From positions 124,001 through 188,000 of the forward strand of contig NZ_QMBQ01000008.1 in NCBI RefSeq assembly GCF_003289965.1: a stretch of 64,000 bases of DNA, given 5' to 3'. Shown here piece by piece: positions 29,584 to 38,484 of this stretch. Origin of the DNA: Mesorhizobium atlanticum. Lineage in GTDB: Bacteria > Pseudomonadota > Alphaproteobacteria > Rhizobiales > Rhizobiaceae. Positions within the stretch are counted from its first letter, which is position 1; every line of letters begins with the position of its first letter. The notes under the pieces are model-generated. The model searched no databases. It had not been told where the DNA came from and saw only the letters and a program-made list of their open reading frames with translations. The position numbers were made by a program, and so were the translations under genes.

Positions 29584-30467
29584 ACCACGGCAAGCGCCGC
29601 CCGGCGCTTACGGCCCTCATGCAATTGCCACAGCGAATGCGCCACCAGCGTCGCGATCAGGATCGTGCCGCCGATCAGGCTGTTGCGCGTGGGCGCCTCG
29701 GCGAAGATCAACCAGACCCAGATTGGGGCGAACACGGTTTCCAGCAGGTAGAACATCGCCACTTCCGGCCCTGAAATGTATTTCGGTCCGTTTGCCAGGC
29801 AGAAGAACGAGATCGGCATGATCACGGCGCCGTTGAGGATGATCCACCACGGCGCGTTCACGTGAAAACCTTCGCCCGAGACCATGAAGGCGGCGAGCGC
29901 CAGCGGCAGGATGACGCCGACCAGACCGGTGAAGCCCATGTCCTTGCCGCTGGCGCGTGAGATGGTGATGGCGAGAGCAACGAAGAAGGCCGAGCAAAGC
30001 GCCATGAAATCGCCGAACAGATGCCCGGTTCCGACCGAGCCGCCGACGATGATCAGAACGCCGAGGATCATCGCCAGCATTGCGATCACGGTCGCGAGCC
30101 GGGGTCTTTCCTTGAGGAAGAGCCACGACAGCGCCGCCGCGAACACCGTGTTGAAGGCCAGGATGAAGACAAGGTCGGCGGTCGAGGTGTGATAGACGGC
30201 CGTGACGAAGGTTATTCCGGTCAAACCGTAGCAGAAAGCCACTGCAAGCCCCGACCAGCCCGGGATGAGCTTCGGCGCGTTCCTGTCCAGCGACCTCCAG
30301 ATCGCCCAGATCACCAGCCCCGCCAGCAAGGTGGTGCCGGTGCGCAGCATCATGATCGTCCAGGGTGTGCCGTCGGCGAGGCGGATCAGCGGTATGTCGA
30401 TGGTCAGTGTCAGGCCGCCGATGGCGGTCATCAGGAGACCTTTTTGGTGGTCGGTATGGGTGGACAC
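29571..30467 (-). CDS. EamA/DMT superfamily transporter
   Basis: About 298 residues with ten transmembrane helices in two EamA repeats (about 10-140 and 150-285); the first contains DIPLIRLADG and TADLVFILAFNTVFAA. Likely a metabolite exporter. The start is uncertain: GTG at 30467 gives MSTHTDHQKGLLMTAIGG, while TTG at 30503 would add 12 residues; neither has a good ribosome site. Its 3' end overlaps the convergent AI-2E gene by 13 bp. Confidence 0.82.
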   Translation of the reverse strand: MSTHTDHQKGLLMTAIGGLTLTIDIPLIRLADGTPWTIMMLRTGTTLLAGLVIWAIWRSLDRNAPKLIPGWSGLAVAFCYGLTGITFVTAVYHTSTADLVFILAFNTVFAAALSWLFLKERPRLATVIAMLAMILGVLIIVGGSVGTGHLFGDFMALCSAFFVALAITISRASGKDMGFTGLVGVILPLALAAFMVSGEGFHVNAPWWIILNGAVIMPISFFCLANGPKYISGPEVAMFYLLETVFAPIWVWLIFAEAPTRNSLIGGTILIATLVAHSLWQLHEGRKRRAALAVVHPA

Positions 30468-30590
30468 GTGGGCGATCTCGCAAAGCAACTCGAGGGGACG
30501 CAAAGCGGCCGTGTCGCGGCCGTTCCAGCCTGACGGCCGAAAGACAGCGTCCTCCTCCTTGAAACTGTTAAGGATGAAGCGTAGGGCGGT

Positions 30591-31355
30591 TCAGCGACTG
30601 ACCGCTTCGTGATCGTAGCGTTCCCAGCCTTTCGGGCCGAGATGCTCCTGCGGCATGAAACGCATCTTATAGTTCATCTTGCGCGAGCCGTTGACCCAGT
30701 AGCCGAGATAGACGTGGGGCAGGCCCATCGCCTTGGCGCGGGCAATGTGGTCGAGGATCATGAAGGTGCCGAGCGAGCGGTCCTCGAGGTCGGGATTGAA
30801 GTAGGAATAGACCATCGACAGGCCGTCGGCCATCTTGTCGGTCAGCGCCACGGCGATCAATTCGCCCTGGCCTTTGCCGGTTATGAAAGTATCGGGGCCA
30901 CGACGCCGGTATTCGATGATCTTGGTGTCGACATGCGTGTCTTCCACCATCATCGCATAATCGAGCACGGTCATGTCCGACATGCCGCCACGGCGATGGC
31001 GGGCGTCGAGATAGCTGCGGAAGAGCGAGTACTGCTCGGTCGAGGGCTGCGCGTCATGCATGGCGCCGACGAGATCGGCATTGTGCTGGATGACGCGGCG
31101 CATGTTGCGGCTGGGGTCGAATTCCTGCGCCAGGATGCGCACCGACACGCAGGCGCGGCAGGACTCGCAAGCCGGGCGGTAGGCGATGTTCTGCGAGCGC
31201 CGGAAGCCGCCTTGCGTCAACAGGTCGTTCATCTCCGGCGCCTTGTCGCCGACAAGGTGCGTGAACACCTTGCGCTCGAACTGTCCCTCCAGATAGGGGC
31301 ACGGTGACGGCGCGGTCAGGAAGAACTGCGGCGACTGGGTCGGATGCTGCGTCAT
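30591..31355 (-). CDS. bpt: Aspartate/glutamate leucyltransferase
   Basis: A 254-residue Bpt: it transfers Leu from Leu-tRNA to N-terminal Asp or Glu, marking proteins for ClpS/ClpAP (bacterial N-end rule). N-terminal ATE domain with YRPACESCRACVSVRI (CxxC) and C-terminal domain with GLPHVYLGYWVNGSRKMNYK. The second Cys-rich centre and the YLGYW motif are diagnostic of the ATE/Bpt fold. Lies 148 bp downstream of the RDD gene on the same strand, a common rhizobial order. Confidence 0.92.
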   Translation of the reverse strand: MTQHPTQSPQFFLTAPSPCPYLEGQFERKVFTHLVGDKAPEMNDLLTQGGFRRSQNIAYRPACESCRACVSVRILAQEFDPSRNMRRVIQHNADLVGAMHDAQPSTEQYSLFRSYLDARHRRGGMSDMTVLDYAMMVEDTHVDTKIIEYRRRGPDTFITGKGQGELIAVALTDKMADGLSMVYSYFNPDLEDRSLGTFMILDHIARAKAMGLPHVYLGYWVNGSRKMNYKMRFMPQEHLGPKGWERYDHEAVSR

Positions 31356-31503
31356 CTAATCTTGGAAACGCTCCTGCGAATCGCCCTACCTTTGGCCCGG
31401 CCGGCGAAAAATTCAACAGGATTGTGCGGCCGCGCTGGCCCAAGCCTGTTCATATTTGGCCACAGGAGGCGCAACGGTTCGATGGACGCGACCCTGGACA
31501 CCG

Positions 31504-31974
31504 TCAGATGTCGGTGCGGGTAACCACGGTACCGAGCAAAAGGTCATGCAGCGTGCGCTTGCGGTCGGAAAACAGCGTGACCAGCAACACCAGCGGCGTC
31601 AGGATGACGTTGCCCGCCCAGAACAGAACGGAATGCACCACCGCCGTCATGCCGTCGATGCGGCTGCCGTCGAGCTTTTCCAGGCGGATGCCCATGATCT
31701 TCATGCCGGTCGTCGCCTGGTCGCGGCTGCCCAGCGTGTTCCAGATGTAGAGGATGGCGACCATCGGCACCAGCACCGAAAACAGCGCCCAGCCGAGGCC
31801 GAAGGTCAAAAGCCCGAGAATGGCCACCAGTATGGCAAAGGGAATGGTCAGCAGCGCGACGAAGAAATAGTCGAGCAGGAAGGCAAAGATACGCCTTGTC
31901 CGCACTCCGCGATAGGCGCGGGTGTCCTCGAACCTGGTCGTAATGATCTCACCATCCAACACGCGTGCGTTCAT
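31504..31974 (-). CDS. RDD family membrane protein
   Basis: A 156-residue protein with an RDD domain: TRRIFAFLLDYFFVALL gives the Arg and Asp signature in TM1, and the end reads FSDRKRTLHDLLLGTVV. Three to four membrane helices. RDD proteins are poorly characterised; some are Na+/H+ antiporters. The ATG at 31974 precedes MNARVLDGEIITTRFED; an upstream in-frame start would add 17 Arg/Gly-rich residues. Confidence 0.86.
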   Translation of the reverse strand: MNARVLDGEIITTRFEDTRAYRGVRTRRIFAFLLDYFFVALLTIPFAILVAILGLLTFGLGWALFSVLVPMVAILYIWNTLGSRDQATTGMKIMGIRLEKLDGSRIDGMTAVVHSVLFWAGNVILTPLVLLVTLFSDRKRTLHDLLLGTVVTRTDI

Positions 31975-32080
31975 GCCCGTTCCTCGATCGCCGCATCCGC
32001 TCAAGGATGCCTGCCGCCTTCTCAAATGGTGAGAATGGCCCGGAATTCAAGGAACGTGCCCACCGGCGGCCGGCGTGATC

Positions 32081-32758
32081 TCAGAAAATGCCGGGACAGA
32101 GCCTGTAGCGAACGCGCCCGAGATAGTCGCGATATTCCTCCGTCAGCGCCAGGATGCGTTCCTCGCGCAGGATGCGATGGACCTGGAACAGGGTGATGAT
32201 CGCGTAGATGGTGAAATTGTAGACGGAAAAGCTCGACAGCAGGAACAGGATGTGCCCCGCCAGGTAGCCCGCATAGATCGGGTGCCGCACGAACCGGTAG
32301 GCCCCTCCGGTGACGACGCCGCGATTGGCGGGCAGGATAGCGAAGGAGCGGCCGAGCGACATCTTGCCCCAGATGACCAGCCACAGGGCCAGGAACTGCA
32401 GTGGCGCCGCAATGTAGAGCGGGACGATTTCGACGCCTTCCTGCAGCGAAACCAGACCGGAGCCGAAGCCCGCGGTCAGCGAGATGAAGACGGTGAAAGG
32501 GCTCCAGTCACGCACCAGCGGCCGGCGCGCCAGGAGCAGCCAGACAAAGGTGAGCGTCTCGGAGATCAGCAGCATCAGGACGTTGAGCCGGCCGCTGTCG
32601 ATGACGAGATTGTGCACGCCGCGATAGATGAAGATTGCCGCGACCGCGAGCGCGATGAAACGGAACAGGCCTTCGCGCAGGTCCAGGAAGACCGGGTGGG
32701 ACTGTAGGTCGGACAGGAATCCAGTCGCTGTGCCGGGCAAGGTATCGCTTTTGGACAT
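32081..32758 (-). CDS. Isoprenylcysteine-methyltransferase-like membrane methyltransferase
   Basis: A 225-residue protein with six or so membrane segments and the ICMT/PEMT C-terminal signature: GAYRFVRHPIYAGYLAG and then EERILALTEEYRDYLGRVRYRLCPG, which form the SAM site. Likely a SAM-dependent methyltransferase acting on a lipid or membrane substrate. The ATG at 32758 is preferred over a GTG two codons earlier. Upstream of and co-directional with the RDD gene (106 bp gap). Confidence 0.82.
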   Translation of the reverse strand: MSKSDTLPGTATGFLSDLQSHPVFLDLREGLFRFIALAVAAIFIYRGVHNLVIDSGRLNVLMLLISETLTFVWLLLARRPLVRDWSPFTVFISLTAGFGSGLVSLQEGVEIVPLYIAAPLQFLALWLVIWGKMSLGRSFAILPANRGVVTGGAYRFVRHPIYAGYLAGHILFLLSSFSVYNFTIYAIITLFQVHRILREERILALTEEYRDYLGRVRYRLCPGIF

Positions 32759-32943
32759 GAACACTCAGCCACCCCATGGTTCCCCTCGATTGTGACCATT
32801 GCACGCAAGCGTTGCCGTCGGGTTAAGTTTCACGGCGCACATGGTTAAGTTCTCGAATTTTCGGCGACTGGCGGGCGCGATAGGCAGTTGAACATGACAC
32901 CGCCGTCAGTTTAGCTTGCTGCGGCGCACAAGGGGACGGGAGC

Positions 32944-34332
32944 ATGGACTACGACATGTTGGTCATCGGCAGCGGCCCTTCGGGGCGCCGCGCCGCCGTG
33001 CAATCGGCCAAGCTCGGCAAGTCTGTCCTGGTGGTCGACCGGGGCAGGCGTCTGGGCGGCGTCTCCGTGCATACCGGCACCATTCCGTCGAAGACGTTGC
33101 GCGAGACCGTGCTCAATCTCTCGGGCTGGCGCGAGCGCGGCTTCTACGGCCGCGGCTACCGGGTGAAGCAGGACATTTCGATCGGCGATCTGGTCGAGCG
33201 GCTGCACAAGACCCTCGACCACGAGGTCGAGGTGTTGCAGCACCAGTTCATGCGCAACACCGTGAAGAGTGCGCGCGCTGCGGTCAAATTTCTCACCCCG
33301 AACAAGGCCGGCCTGACCACCGACAATGGCGATTACAGCGAGGTTGGCTTTGCCAATGCGCTGATTGCCGTCGGCACAAGGCCGCACCGGCCGGCCGACG
33401 TGCCCTTCGACAGGAAGCGGATCTTCGACAGCGACGAGATGCTGGAACTCCACCATCTGCCGCGCACGCTAACGGTGATAGGCGCCGGCGTCATCGGCGT
33501 CGAATACGCCACCATCTTTTCGGCCCTGGATGTGCCGGTGACGCTGGTCGAGCCGCGCAACACCATTCTCGATTTCATCGACCGAGAGATCGTCGACGAC
33601 TTCATCCACCAGATGCGCGACCGCGGCATGACCATCCGGCTCGGCAGCACGGTGAAGGAGATCGCCTCCAAGCCCGACCATGCCGAGGTAACGCTGGCCG
33701 ACGGCCGCACCATACGCTCGGAGATGGTGCTCTATGCCGCCGGCCGCACCGGCAACGTCGCCAGCCTCGGCCTCGACCAGATTGGCATCGAGGCGGATTC
33801 CAGGGGCCGCATCAAGGTCGATCCTCAAACCTTCCAGACCAGCGTGCCGAACATCTACGCCTCCGGCGACGTCATTGGCTTCCCGAGCCTCGCCTCGACC
33901 TCGATGGAGCAGGGCCGGGTGGCGGCTTGCCACGCCTTCGGCGTCAACCTGCCGCCGCCGCCGGAGAGCTTTCCCTATGGCATCTATGCCGTGCCGGAAA
34001 TCTCGACGGTCGGCCTGTCGGAGGAGCAGGTGCGCGAGAGCGGCGCCGCCTATGAGGTCGGCTTGGCGCGTTTTCGCGAGACATCGCGCGGCCATATCAT
34101 GGGCGTCTCAAGCGGTTTCCTGAAGCTGTTGTTCTCGGTCGAGACGCGCCGTTTGCTTGGCGCCCACATCGTCGGCGAGGGCGCCACCGAGCTCATTCAT
34201 ATCGGCCAGGCGGTCATCAATCTAGGCGGCACGGTCGACTTCTTTGTCAACAACACCTTCAACTATCCGACGCTGGCCGAAGCGTACAAGATCGCGGGCC
34301 TGGATGCCTGGAACCGCATGGGACGGGGGTAG
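32944..34332 (+). CDS. sthA: Si-specific NAD(P)+ transhydrogenase (soluble)
   Basis: A 462-residue flavoprotein balancing NADH and NADPH pools. FAD site IGSGPSGRRAA, NAD(P) site VIGAGVIGVEYA, and the dimerisation domain with NYPTLAEAYK. The region that in dihydrolipoamide dehydrogenase carries CxxxxC reads GGVSVHTGTIPSKTLRE, with no cysteines, as in SthA. The ATG at 32944 follows GGGACGGGAG. Confidence 0.9.
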   Translation: MDYDMLVIGSGPSGRRAAVQSAKLGKSVLVVDRGRRLGGVSVHTGTIPSKTLRETVLNLSGWRERGFYGRGYRVKQDISIGDLVERLHKTLDHEVEVLQHQFMRNTVKSARAAVKFLTPNKAGLTTDNGDYSEVGFANALIAVGTRPHRPADVPFDRKRIFDSDEMLELHHLPRTLTVIGAGVIGVEYATIFSALDVPVTLVEPRNTILDFIDREIVDDFIHQMRDRGMTIRLGSTVKEIASKPDHAEVTLADGRTIRSEMVLYAAGRTGNVASLGLDQIGIEADSRGRIKVDPQTFQTSVPNIYASGDVIGFPSLASTSMEQGRVAACHAFGVNLPPPPESFPYGIYAVPEISTVGLSEEQVRESGAAYEVGLARFRETSRGHIMGVSSGFLKLLFSVETRRLLGAHIVGEGATELIHIGQAVINLGGTVDFFVNNTFNYPTLAEAYKIAGLDAWNRMGRG

Positions 34333-34399
34333 AATTCCTTGGGCCCCCACGTGCCGAGCCTGCCTTCCGAGGGCAGCGAAGCACGGCTGGCGGGCGCGG

Positions 34400-35071
34400 T
34401 CAGGCCGCCAGCATAGGACCTGTCAGCCACTGCCGCGCGATCACCGCGTCCGCATCGCCGAATTCATGGCCCGAGGCAACGATGCGCGCGTCGACCTCGG
34501 CGCGGCGCTCGCTGAACAGCGTCACCAGAGCCGGCGCGAACGGGCCATAGGTCTGGTCGGCGGCGCCGGCGATGATCAGAACGCGGCTGCCGCCGAGATC
34601 GGTCATCGGCGAAGTGTCGAGCACCGGCATAGCTCGTAGAAGTGCAGCCTGCCGGGTCAGGCCGGGATGGAGCAGCATCAGGCTGGAGACGACGTTGGCG
34701 CCGTTCGAATAACCAAGGAAGGTCGCGCGCCGCAGATCGAGGCCATGACGCTCCGACGCCTCCACGGCGAATTCAGCATAGGCGGCGGTCTCCTCGCGGA
34801 TGCTGGTCTGCTCGAAACTTGTCGGCGTGATTCGTTCGAACCAGCGGAAGCCGTCATCCTGGGGGATGCGCCCACGCGCCGCAACCAGCGTTGCGTCAGG
34901 CGAGATCTTGCTTGCGAGCGGGATGAGCGTCGTTTCGTCCACACCCGATCCGTGCAGCACAAAAAGGCATTTGCCGGTCGACTTCGCCGGCGTCACCACC
35001 CGATAGCGAAAGCCAAGATCGTCGTGCAGGATACTGTTTTCGTCGCTATATTCGGACACGCTCACATCCAT
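34400..35071 (-). CDS. Alpha/beta hydrolase, carboxylesterase/phospholipase type
   Basis: A 223-residue compact hydrolase: oxyanion region FVLHGSGVDETTL, nucleophile GYSNGAN, acid AGAADQTY, and His in ASGHEFGD. It resembles the YpfH/carboxylesterase-2 family. The substrate is unknown. Convergent with sthA. Confidence 0.85.
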   Translation of the reverse strand: MDVSVSEYSDENSILHDDLGFRYRVVTPAKSTGKCLFVLHGSGVDETTLIPLASKISPDATLVAARGRIPQDDGFRWFERITPTSFEQTSIREETAAYAEFAVEASERHGLDLRRATFLGYSNGANVVSSLMLLHPGLTRQAALLRAMPVLDTSPMTDLGGSRVLIIAGAADQTYGPFAPALVTLFSERRAEVDARIVASGHEFGDADAVIARQWLTGPMLAA

Positions 35072-35264
35072 TTGATTCCATGAGAGATTTGTTGATTTGC
35101 CGGCTTCAAAACGGAATATTTTCGCGCTCCGCGAAAGTTGATTGAACCCGGCGCATTTCAGTCCGTTTCAGCGCCGATACACCTCCGCTTGGGAGGAATC
35201 GAAGCGGTGCGCCCCGGGGGTCGCATTGCTGGCTATGAACAACCAGCTTTGAGGCCTTTTGTCG

Positions 35265-36455
35265 ATGACCACCCCTGTTTCCAATAATCGCGATACGCCT
35301 ATCAAAGATCGTGACACGCGTATCGACGTGCTGCGCGCGATGGCGTTGCTCACCATCTTCGTCGACCATGTGCCGGGCACGGTGTTCGAGAACTGGACCT
35401 ACAAGAATTTCGGCTTTTCCGACGCGGCCGAAGCCTTCGTGCTGATCTCCGGCATCTCGGTCGCGCTGGCCTACGGCACGAAATTCAAGCCGGGCGGTCG
35501 ATTGCTCGCGACCCTGAAGATGTGGCGGCGCGCCGGCGTGCTCTACATCTCCCACATCGTCGTCACGATGGTGGTGATCGCGCTGTTCTGCGCCGCCGCG
35601 GTGTTCGCGCACCGTCCGGAAATGCTGACCATGATCAACATCGAGCCCTTGATGAAGAACACGCCGCAGGTGCTGCTCGGCATCGTCGCGCTCGGCCATC
35701 AGCTCGGCTACAACAACATCCTGCCGGTCTATGCGGCGCTGCTTCTGGCGGCCCCGGCTTTCGTGCTGTTCGTCAGCTATCGGCCGGTGCCGGCGCTGAT
35801 CGTGTCCGGCCTGCTGTGGCTCGCCGCCGGCATCTGGCAGATCGCGCCGCCGAACTATCCTGAGCCCGGCCTTTGGTTCCTCAATCCGCTGTCCTGGCAG
35901 TTCCTGTTCAACATCGGCCTAGCAGCCATGTTGCATGTGAAGCGCGGCGGGCGGATCCCGGCCAATCCGTGGCTGCTTGGCGCCGCCGGCATCTACGTGG
36001 TCTGTGCGGCGATCTGGGTGCACAGCCCGCTCTGGGGCCAGATCACCTGGTTCAACCTGCCGGTGGTGATCGGCGGCTTCGACAAGACGTTCCTGTCGCT
36101 GCCAAGGCTGTTGCACATCCTGTCGGTCAGCTACCTGATCGTCGCGCTGCCGGTTGTCTCGAATATCTTCCGCGTCCGGCCCGACAATCCGCTGGCGATC
36201 CTGGGCAAGCGATCGCTGCCGGTGTTCATCGCCGGCACGCTGCTGGCCATGGCGGCGCAGGTGCTCAAGCTGATCAATCCTGGCGGCCCGGCCTACGACA
36301 CGCTGCTGATCTCAGCCGGCATTGCCATGCAACTCGCGCTCGCGCTCTATCTGGAATGGCTTGCCGGTCTCGGCCCGTCCCGCGCCAAGTCGGTGCGCGA
36401 GGAACGCCCGTCGTTCGGTGCGCGGCCGGTGACGGCGAGGGCGGGAGGATATTGA
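35265..36455 (+). CDS. OpgC-family membrane protein
   Basis: About 396 residues with ten or more transmembrane helices; RDTRIDVLRAMALLTIFVDH is the acyltransferase-like OpgC N-terminus. OpgC proteins succinylate osmoregulated periplasmic glucans (cyclic beta-glucans in rhizobia), adding negative charge. No glucan synthase gene is nearby. The ATG at 35265 is used rather than the TTG two codons earlier. Confidence 0.85.
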   Translation: MTTPVSNNRDTPIKDRDTRIDVLRAMALLTIFVDHVPGTVFENWTYKNFGFSDAAEAFVLISGISVALAYGTKFKPGGRLLATLKMWRRAGVLYISHIVVTMVVIALFCAAAVFAHRPEMLTMINIEPLMKNTPQVLLGIVALGHQLGYNNILPVYAALLLAAPAFVLFVSYRPVPALIVSGLLWLAAGIWQIAPPNYPEPGLWFLNPLSWQFLFNIGLAAMLHVKRGGRIPANPWLLGAAGIYVVCAAIWVHSPLWGQITWFNLPVVIGGFDKTFLSLPRLLHILSVSYLIVALPVVSNIFRVRPDNPLAILGKRSLPVFIAGTLLAMAAQVLKLINPGGPAYDTLLISAGIAMQLALALYLEWLAGLGPSRAKSVREERPSFGARPVTARAGGY

Positions 36456-36462
36456 GTTTCGC

Positions 36463-37542
36463 TCAACTTTTGCCGGCCGGGCCGGTCGAGGCTCTGACGA
36501 TCAGCTCGACACCCATCGTCTCACGCCGCACCGCACCGTCATGATCGAGGATCATGCGCGCGGCGCGGCGGCCGATCTCGGTGATCGGCTGGGCAATCGT
36601 GGTCAGCGCGGGCGTGCACAGCGCGCCGTCCGGCACGCCGTCGAAACCGACGATAGAGACGTCCTGCGGGACCTTGAGGCCCCGCGCTTTCAGCCAGTCG
36701 ATCGCGATCAGGGCCATGCGGTCCGACATCGCCAGGATGGCGGTCGGCGGTTCATCCCTGTCGAAGATCGCCTCGAGGCCGGCCCTGGTGCTTTTTTCCT
36801 CATTCTCGGTCTCGTAGACCGGGATTTTCGTCGTATCGACGCCGAAGCGGGCAAGCTCCTCGAAATAGCCGGCAAGGCGATCACGTGTTCCGGTGTAGAG
36901 CGCGCCGCGCACGATTTCCGGCGTGGCGAAGCCGGTGCGGTTGTCGGCGAAGGCCAGCGACAGCACCGCGAACCGGCGATGGCCGAGCTCGGCGAGATGG
37001 CGCGCCGCGAGCCTTGCGCCCGCGACGTTGTCGACGCCGATGGCCGAGACGGTCTCGTCCTGGAAGCCGAGTTCCAGCGCCACGAAGGGCAGCCTTCGCT
37101 CGCGGGTGAGGTCGACAAGGCGCGACCCGCCTTCGATGCAGAACAGGATGAAGCCGTCGACAAGCGCGCTCTGGATGTTCCAGGCAAGCTTCTCCTGGTT
37201 GGCGGCCGACACCAGCGCGATGCCCGCGCCGGTGGCGTCGCAGGCTTCGGAAATGCCGGCCATCATGACGCGCGCGAACGGATCGTCGAAGAAGTAGGAG
37301 AGGGGCTCGGTGGTGGCGACGCCGATGGCGTTGACCTTACCGGCGCGCAGCAGCCGGCCTTTCGGATCAGGGCCGGCATAGCCCATCTGCTCCGCCACCG
37401 CCTTGACCCGTTCGCGCACTTCGGCGCGCACGATCTCGGGACGGCTGAAAACATTGGAGGCGGTGCCATGCGAGACGCCGGCGGCCCTGGCGATGTCTGC
37501 CAGCCTGATCGGCCTTGCCTGGCCTTCGAGGAGTGAAGCCAT
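36463..37542 (-). CDS. LacI-family transcriptional regulator
   Basis: A 359-residue repressor. N-terminal HTH (about 12-60: LADIARAAGVSHGTASNVFS with the hinge near 65) and periplasmic-binding-like sensor domain (about 70-345), so the effector is probably a sugar or small polyol. GGAGG lies eight bases upstream of the ATG. No sugar transport or catabolic genes flank it. Instead, three identical 14-bp sites lie in the region shared with two divergent microprotein genes, which suggests autoregulation and control of those genes. Confidence 0.9.
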   Translation of the reverse strand: MASLLEGQARPIRLADIARAAGVSHGTASNVFSRPEIVRAEVRERVKAVAEQMGYAGPDPKGRLLRAGKVNAIGVATTEPLSYFFDDPFARVMMAGISEACDATGAGIALVSAANQEKLAWNIQSALVDGFILFCIEGGSRLVDLTRERRLPFVALELGFQDETVSAIGVDNVAGARLAARHLAELGHRRFAVLSLAFADNRTGFATPEIVRGALYTGTRDRLAGYFEELARFGVDTTKIPVYETENEEKSTRAGLEAIFDRDEPPTAILAMSDRMALIAIDWLKARGLKVPQDVSIVGFDGVPDGALCTPALTTIAQPITEIGRRAARMILDHDGAVRRETMGVELIVRASTGPAGKS

Positions 37543-37612
37543 GTCGTTCCTCCGAATCCGGTCACGGGAAGACCATGACCGCTGAATTGTTGCCGGTCAT
37601 CTAACATTTTTG

Positions 37613-37626
37613 TTGGATCGATTCAA
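37613..37626. promoter_or_regulatory. Predicted LacI operator 1
   Basis: TTGGATCGATTCAA, a near-perfect palindrome centred on the CG of a LacI-type site, about 70 bp upstream of the LacI gene and 9 bp upstream of the -35 box of the first microprotein gene. Confidence 0.7.
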
Positions 37627-37634
37627 ATTTTCGC

Positions 37635-37662
37635 TTGACGACACGCGATTGAGTCCTATCAT
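37635..37662 (+). promoter_or_regulatory. Promoter of the first microprotein gene
   Basis: TTGACG (37635-37640) and TATCAT (37657-37662) are separated by 16 bp. Operator 2 begins at the next base and so covers the predicted transcription start, the classic arrangement for repression. Confidence 0.65.
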
Positions 37663-37676
37663 TTGAATCGATCCAA
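37663..37676. promoter_or_regulatory. Predicted LacI operator 2
   Basis: TTGAATCGATCCAA, the exact reverse complement of operators 1 and 3, placed directly after the -10 box. Confidence 0.7.
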
Positions 37677-37719
37677 GCTTCATTCTCACGGTGGAGCGGC
37701 TTTTCAATAGGAGGGTGCC

Positions 37720-37863
37720 ATGCATCCGGTGAGCTACTTGTTCGAAGATATCTACCGCGACGATTGGGGCATTGCCTCCATCGCGATCCGCGAGAAGCGG
37801 CGTGGCAGTTTGAGTCCCTGGCGCCGCGAGCCGCGCTTCCTTGTGGAGCGTAAACGCGGCTGA
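37720..37863 (+). CDS. Microprotein A, 47 aa
   Basis: Begins MHPVSYLFEDIYRDDWGIAS and ends with an Arg/Lys-rich tail (REKRRGS, WRREPRFLVERKRG). GGAGG lies six bases upstream of the ATG, and a promoter with a predicted LacI operator precedes it. It shares M-H-P-x3-L-F-x-D-I-Y-R-x2-W-G-I with microprotein B, 59 bp downstream. No signal peptide or membrane segment. Function unknown; a short aromatic/acidic head and basic tail would suit a binding peptide, but this is a guess. Confidence 0.75.
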   Translation: MHPVSYLFEDIYRDDWGIASIAIREKRRGSLSPWRREPRFLVERKRG

Positions 37864-37890
37864 GCCGCAGCCATTTTCTGCATCCACGGA

Positions 37891-37904
37891 TTGGATCGAT
37901 TCAA
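37891..37904. promoter_or_regulatory. Predicted LacI operator 3
   Basis: TTGGATCGATTCAA, identical to operator 1, 17 bp upstream of microprotein B and directly before its AGGAG site. Confidence 0.7.
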
Positions 37905-37921
37905 ATCAAGGAGAAACGGCC

Positions 37922-38059
37922 ATGCATCCGATCGGCCACCTGTTTCAGGACATCTATCGCAACTACTGGGGCATCACGCCCGGAGCCGAGCAGCCCGAAC
38001 GGCGCCGCGCCGGCGAACCGCCCGCGCGCAAGCGTAAGCGGCGTGCGAACGGAAAGTAG
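37922..38059 (+). CDS. Microprotein B, 45 aa
   Basis: Begins MHPIGHLFQDIYRNYWGITP and ends in a strongly basic tail (PARKRKRRANGK). AGGAG lies ten bases upstream of the ATG. It is a paralogue of microprotein A (12 of the first 19 residues identical) with its own upstream copy of the LacI-type site, so this is a duplicated gene-plus-operator unit. Function unknown. Confidence 0.75.
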   Translation: MHPIGHLFQDIYRNYWGITPGAEQPERRRAGEPPARKRKRRANGK

Positions 38060-38072
38060 TCGCCGGAATAAT

Positions 38073-38447
38073 CTATGGCCGCGGGGGCCACAGCGCCGAC
38101 ACGGCGATCGCCACCCAGCCTGCGATCAGCAGGGTGCCGCCGATCGGCGCCGACATCGGAAACAGCCGCGAGCCCAGAAAGTCGCGGGCGAGCAGATCGC
38201 CGCAGAACAGCAGCAGGCCGGCAAGCAGCGCAAGGCTGGCGATCCTGAGGCAACGGTTGCCGCCGGCAAGGCCGATGGCAAGAAAAGCCGGCGCATGCAT
38301 CAGCAGGAAATTGGCGGCAGTGCCGGTAAAGGCGCCGCCGCGATGCGCGGCGGCGGCCGACAGCGCCACGCCCGCCGCGCCGACGAGGCCTGCTGCCAGC
38401 ACGAGGACGCGGCTCCCGCCGTCCGATGCTTGCCTGGTGAGGCTCAT
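38073..38447 (-). CDS. DUF423 family membrane protein
   Basis: A 124-residue protein with four transmembrane helices and the DUF423 layout: small-residue-rich TM1, AAAAHRGG, a middle LLMHAPAFLAIGLA, then LLLFCGDLLARDFLGSRLFP and APIGGTLLIAGW. Function unknown in all bacteria to my knowledge. Convergent with microprotein B. Confidence 0.85.
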   Translation of the reverse strand: MSLTRQASDGGSRVLVLAAGLVGAAGVALSAAAAHRGGAFTGTAANFLLMHAPAFLAIGLAGGNRCLRIASLALLAGLLLFCGDLLARDFLGSRLFPMSAPIGGTLLIAGWVAIAVSALWPPRP

Positions 38448-38484
38448 CTTGAATGCTCCATGGCGGTTGGGCGAAAGGGTCCGA

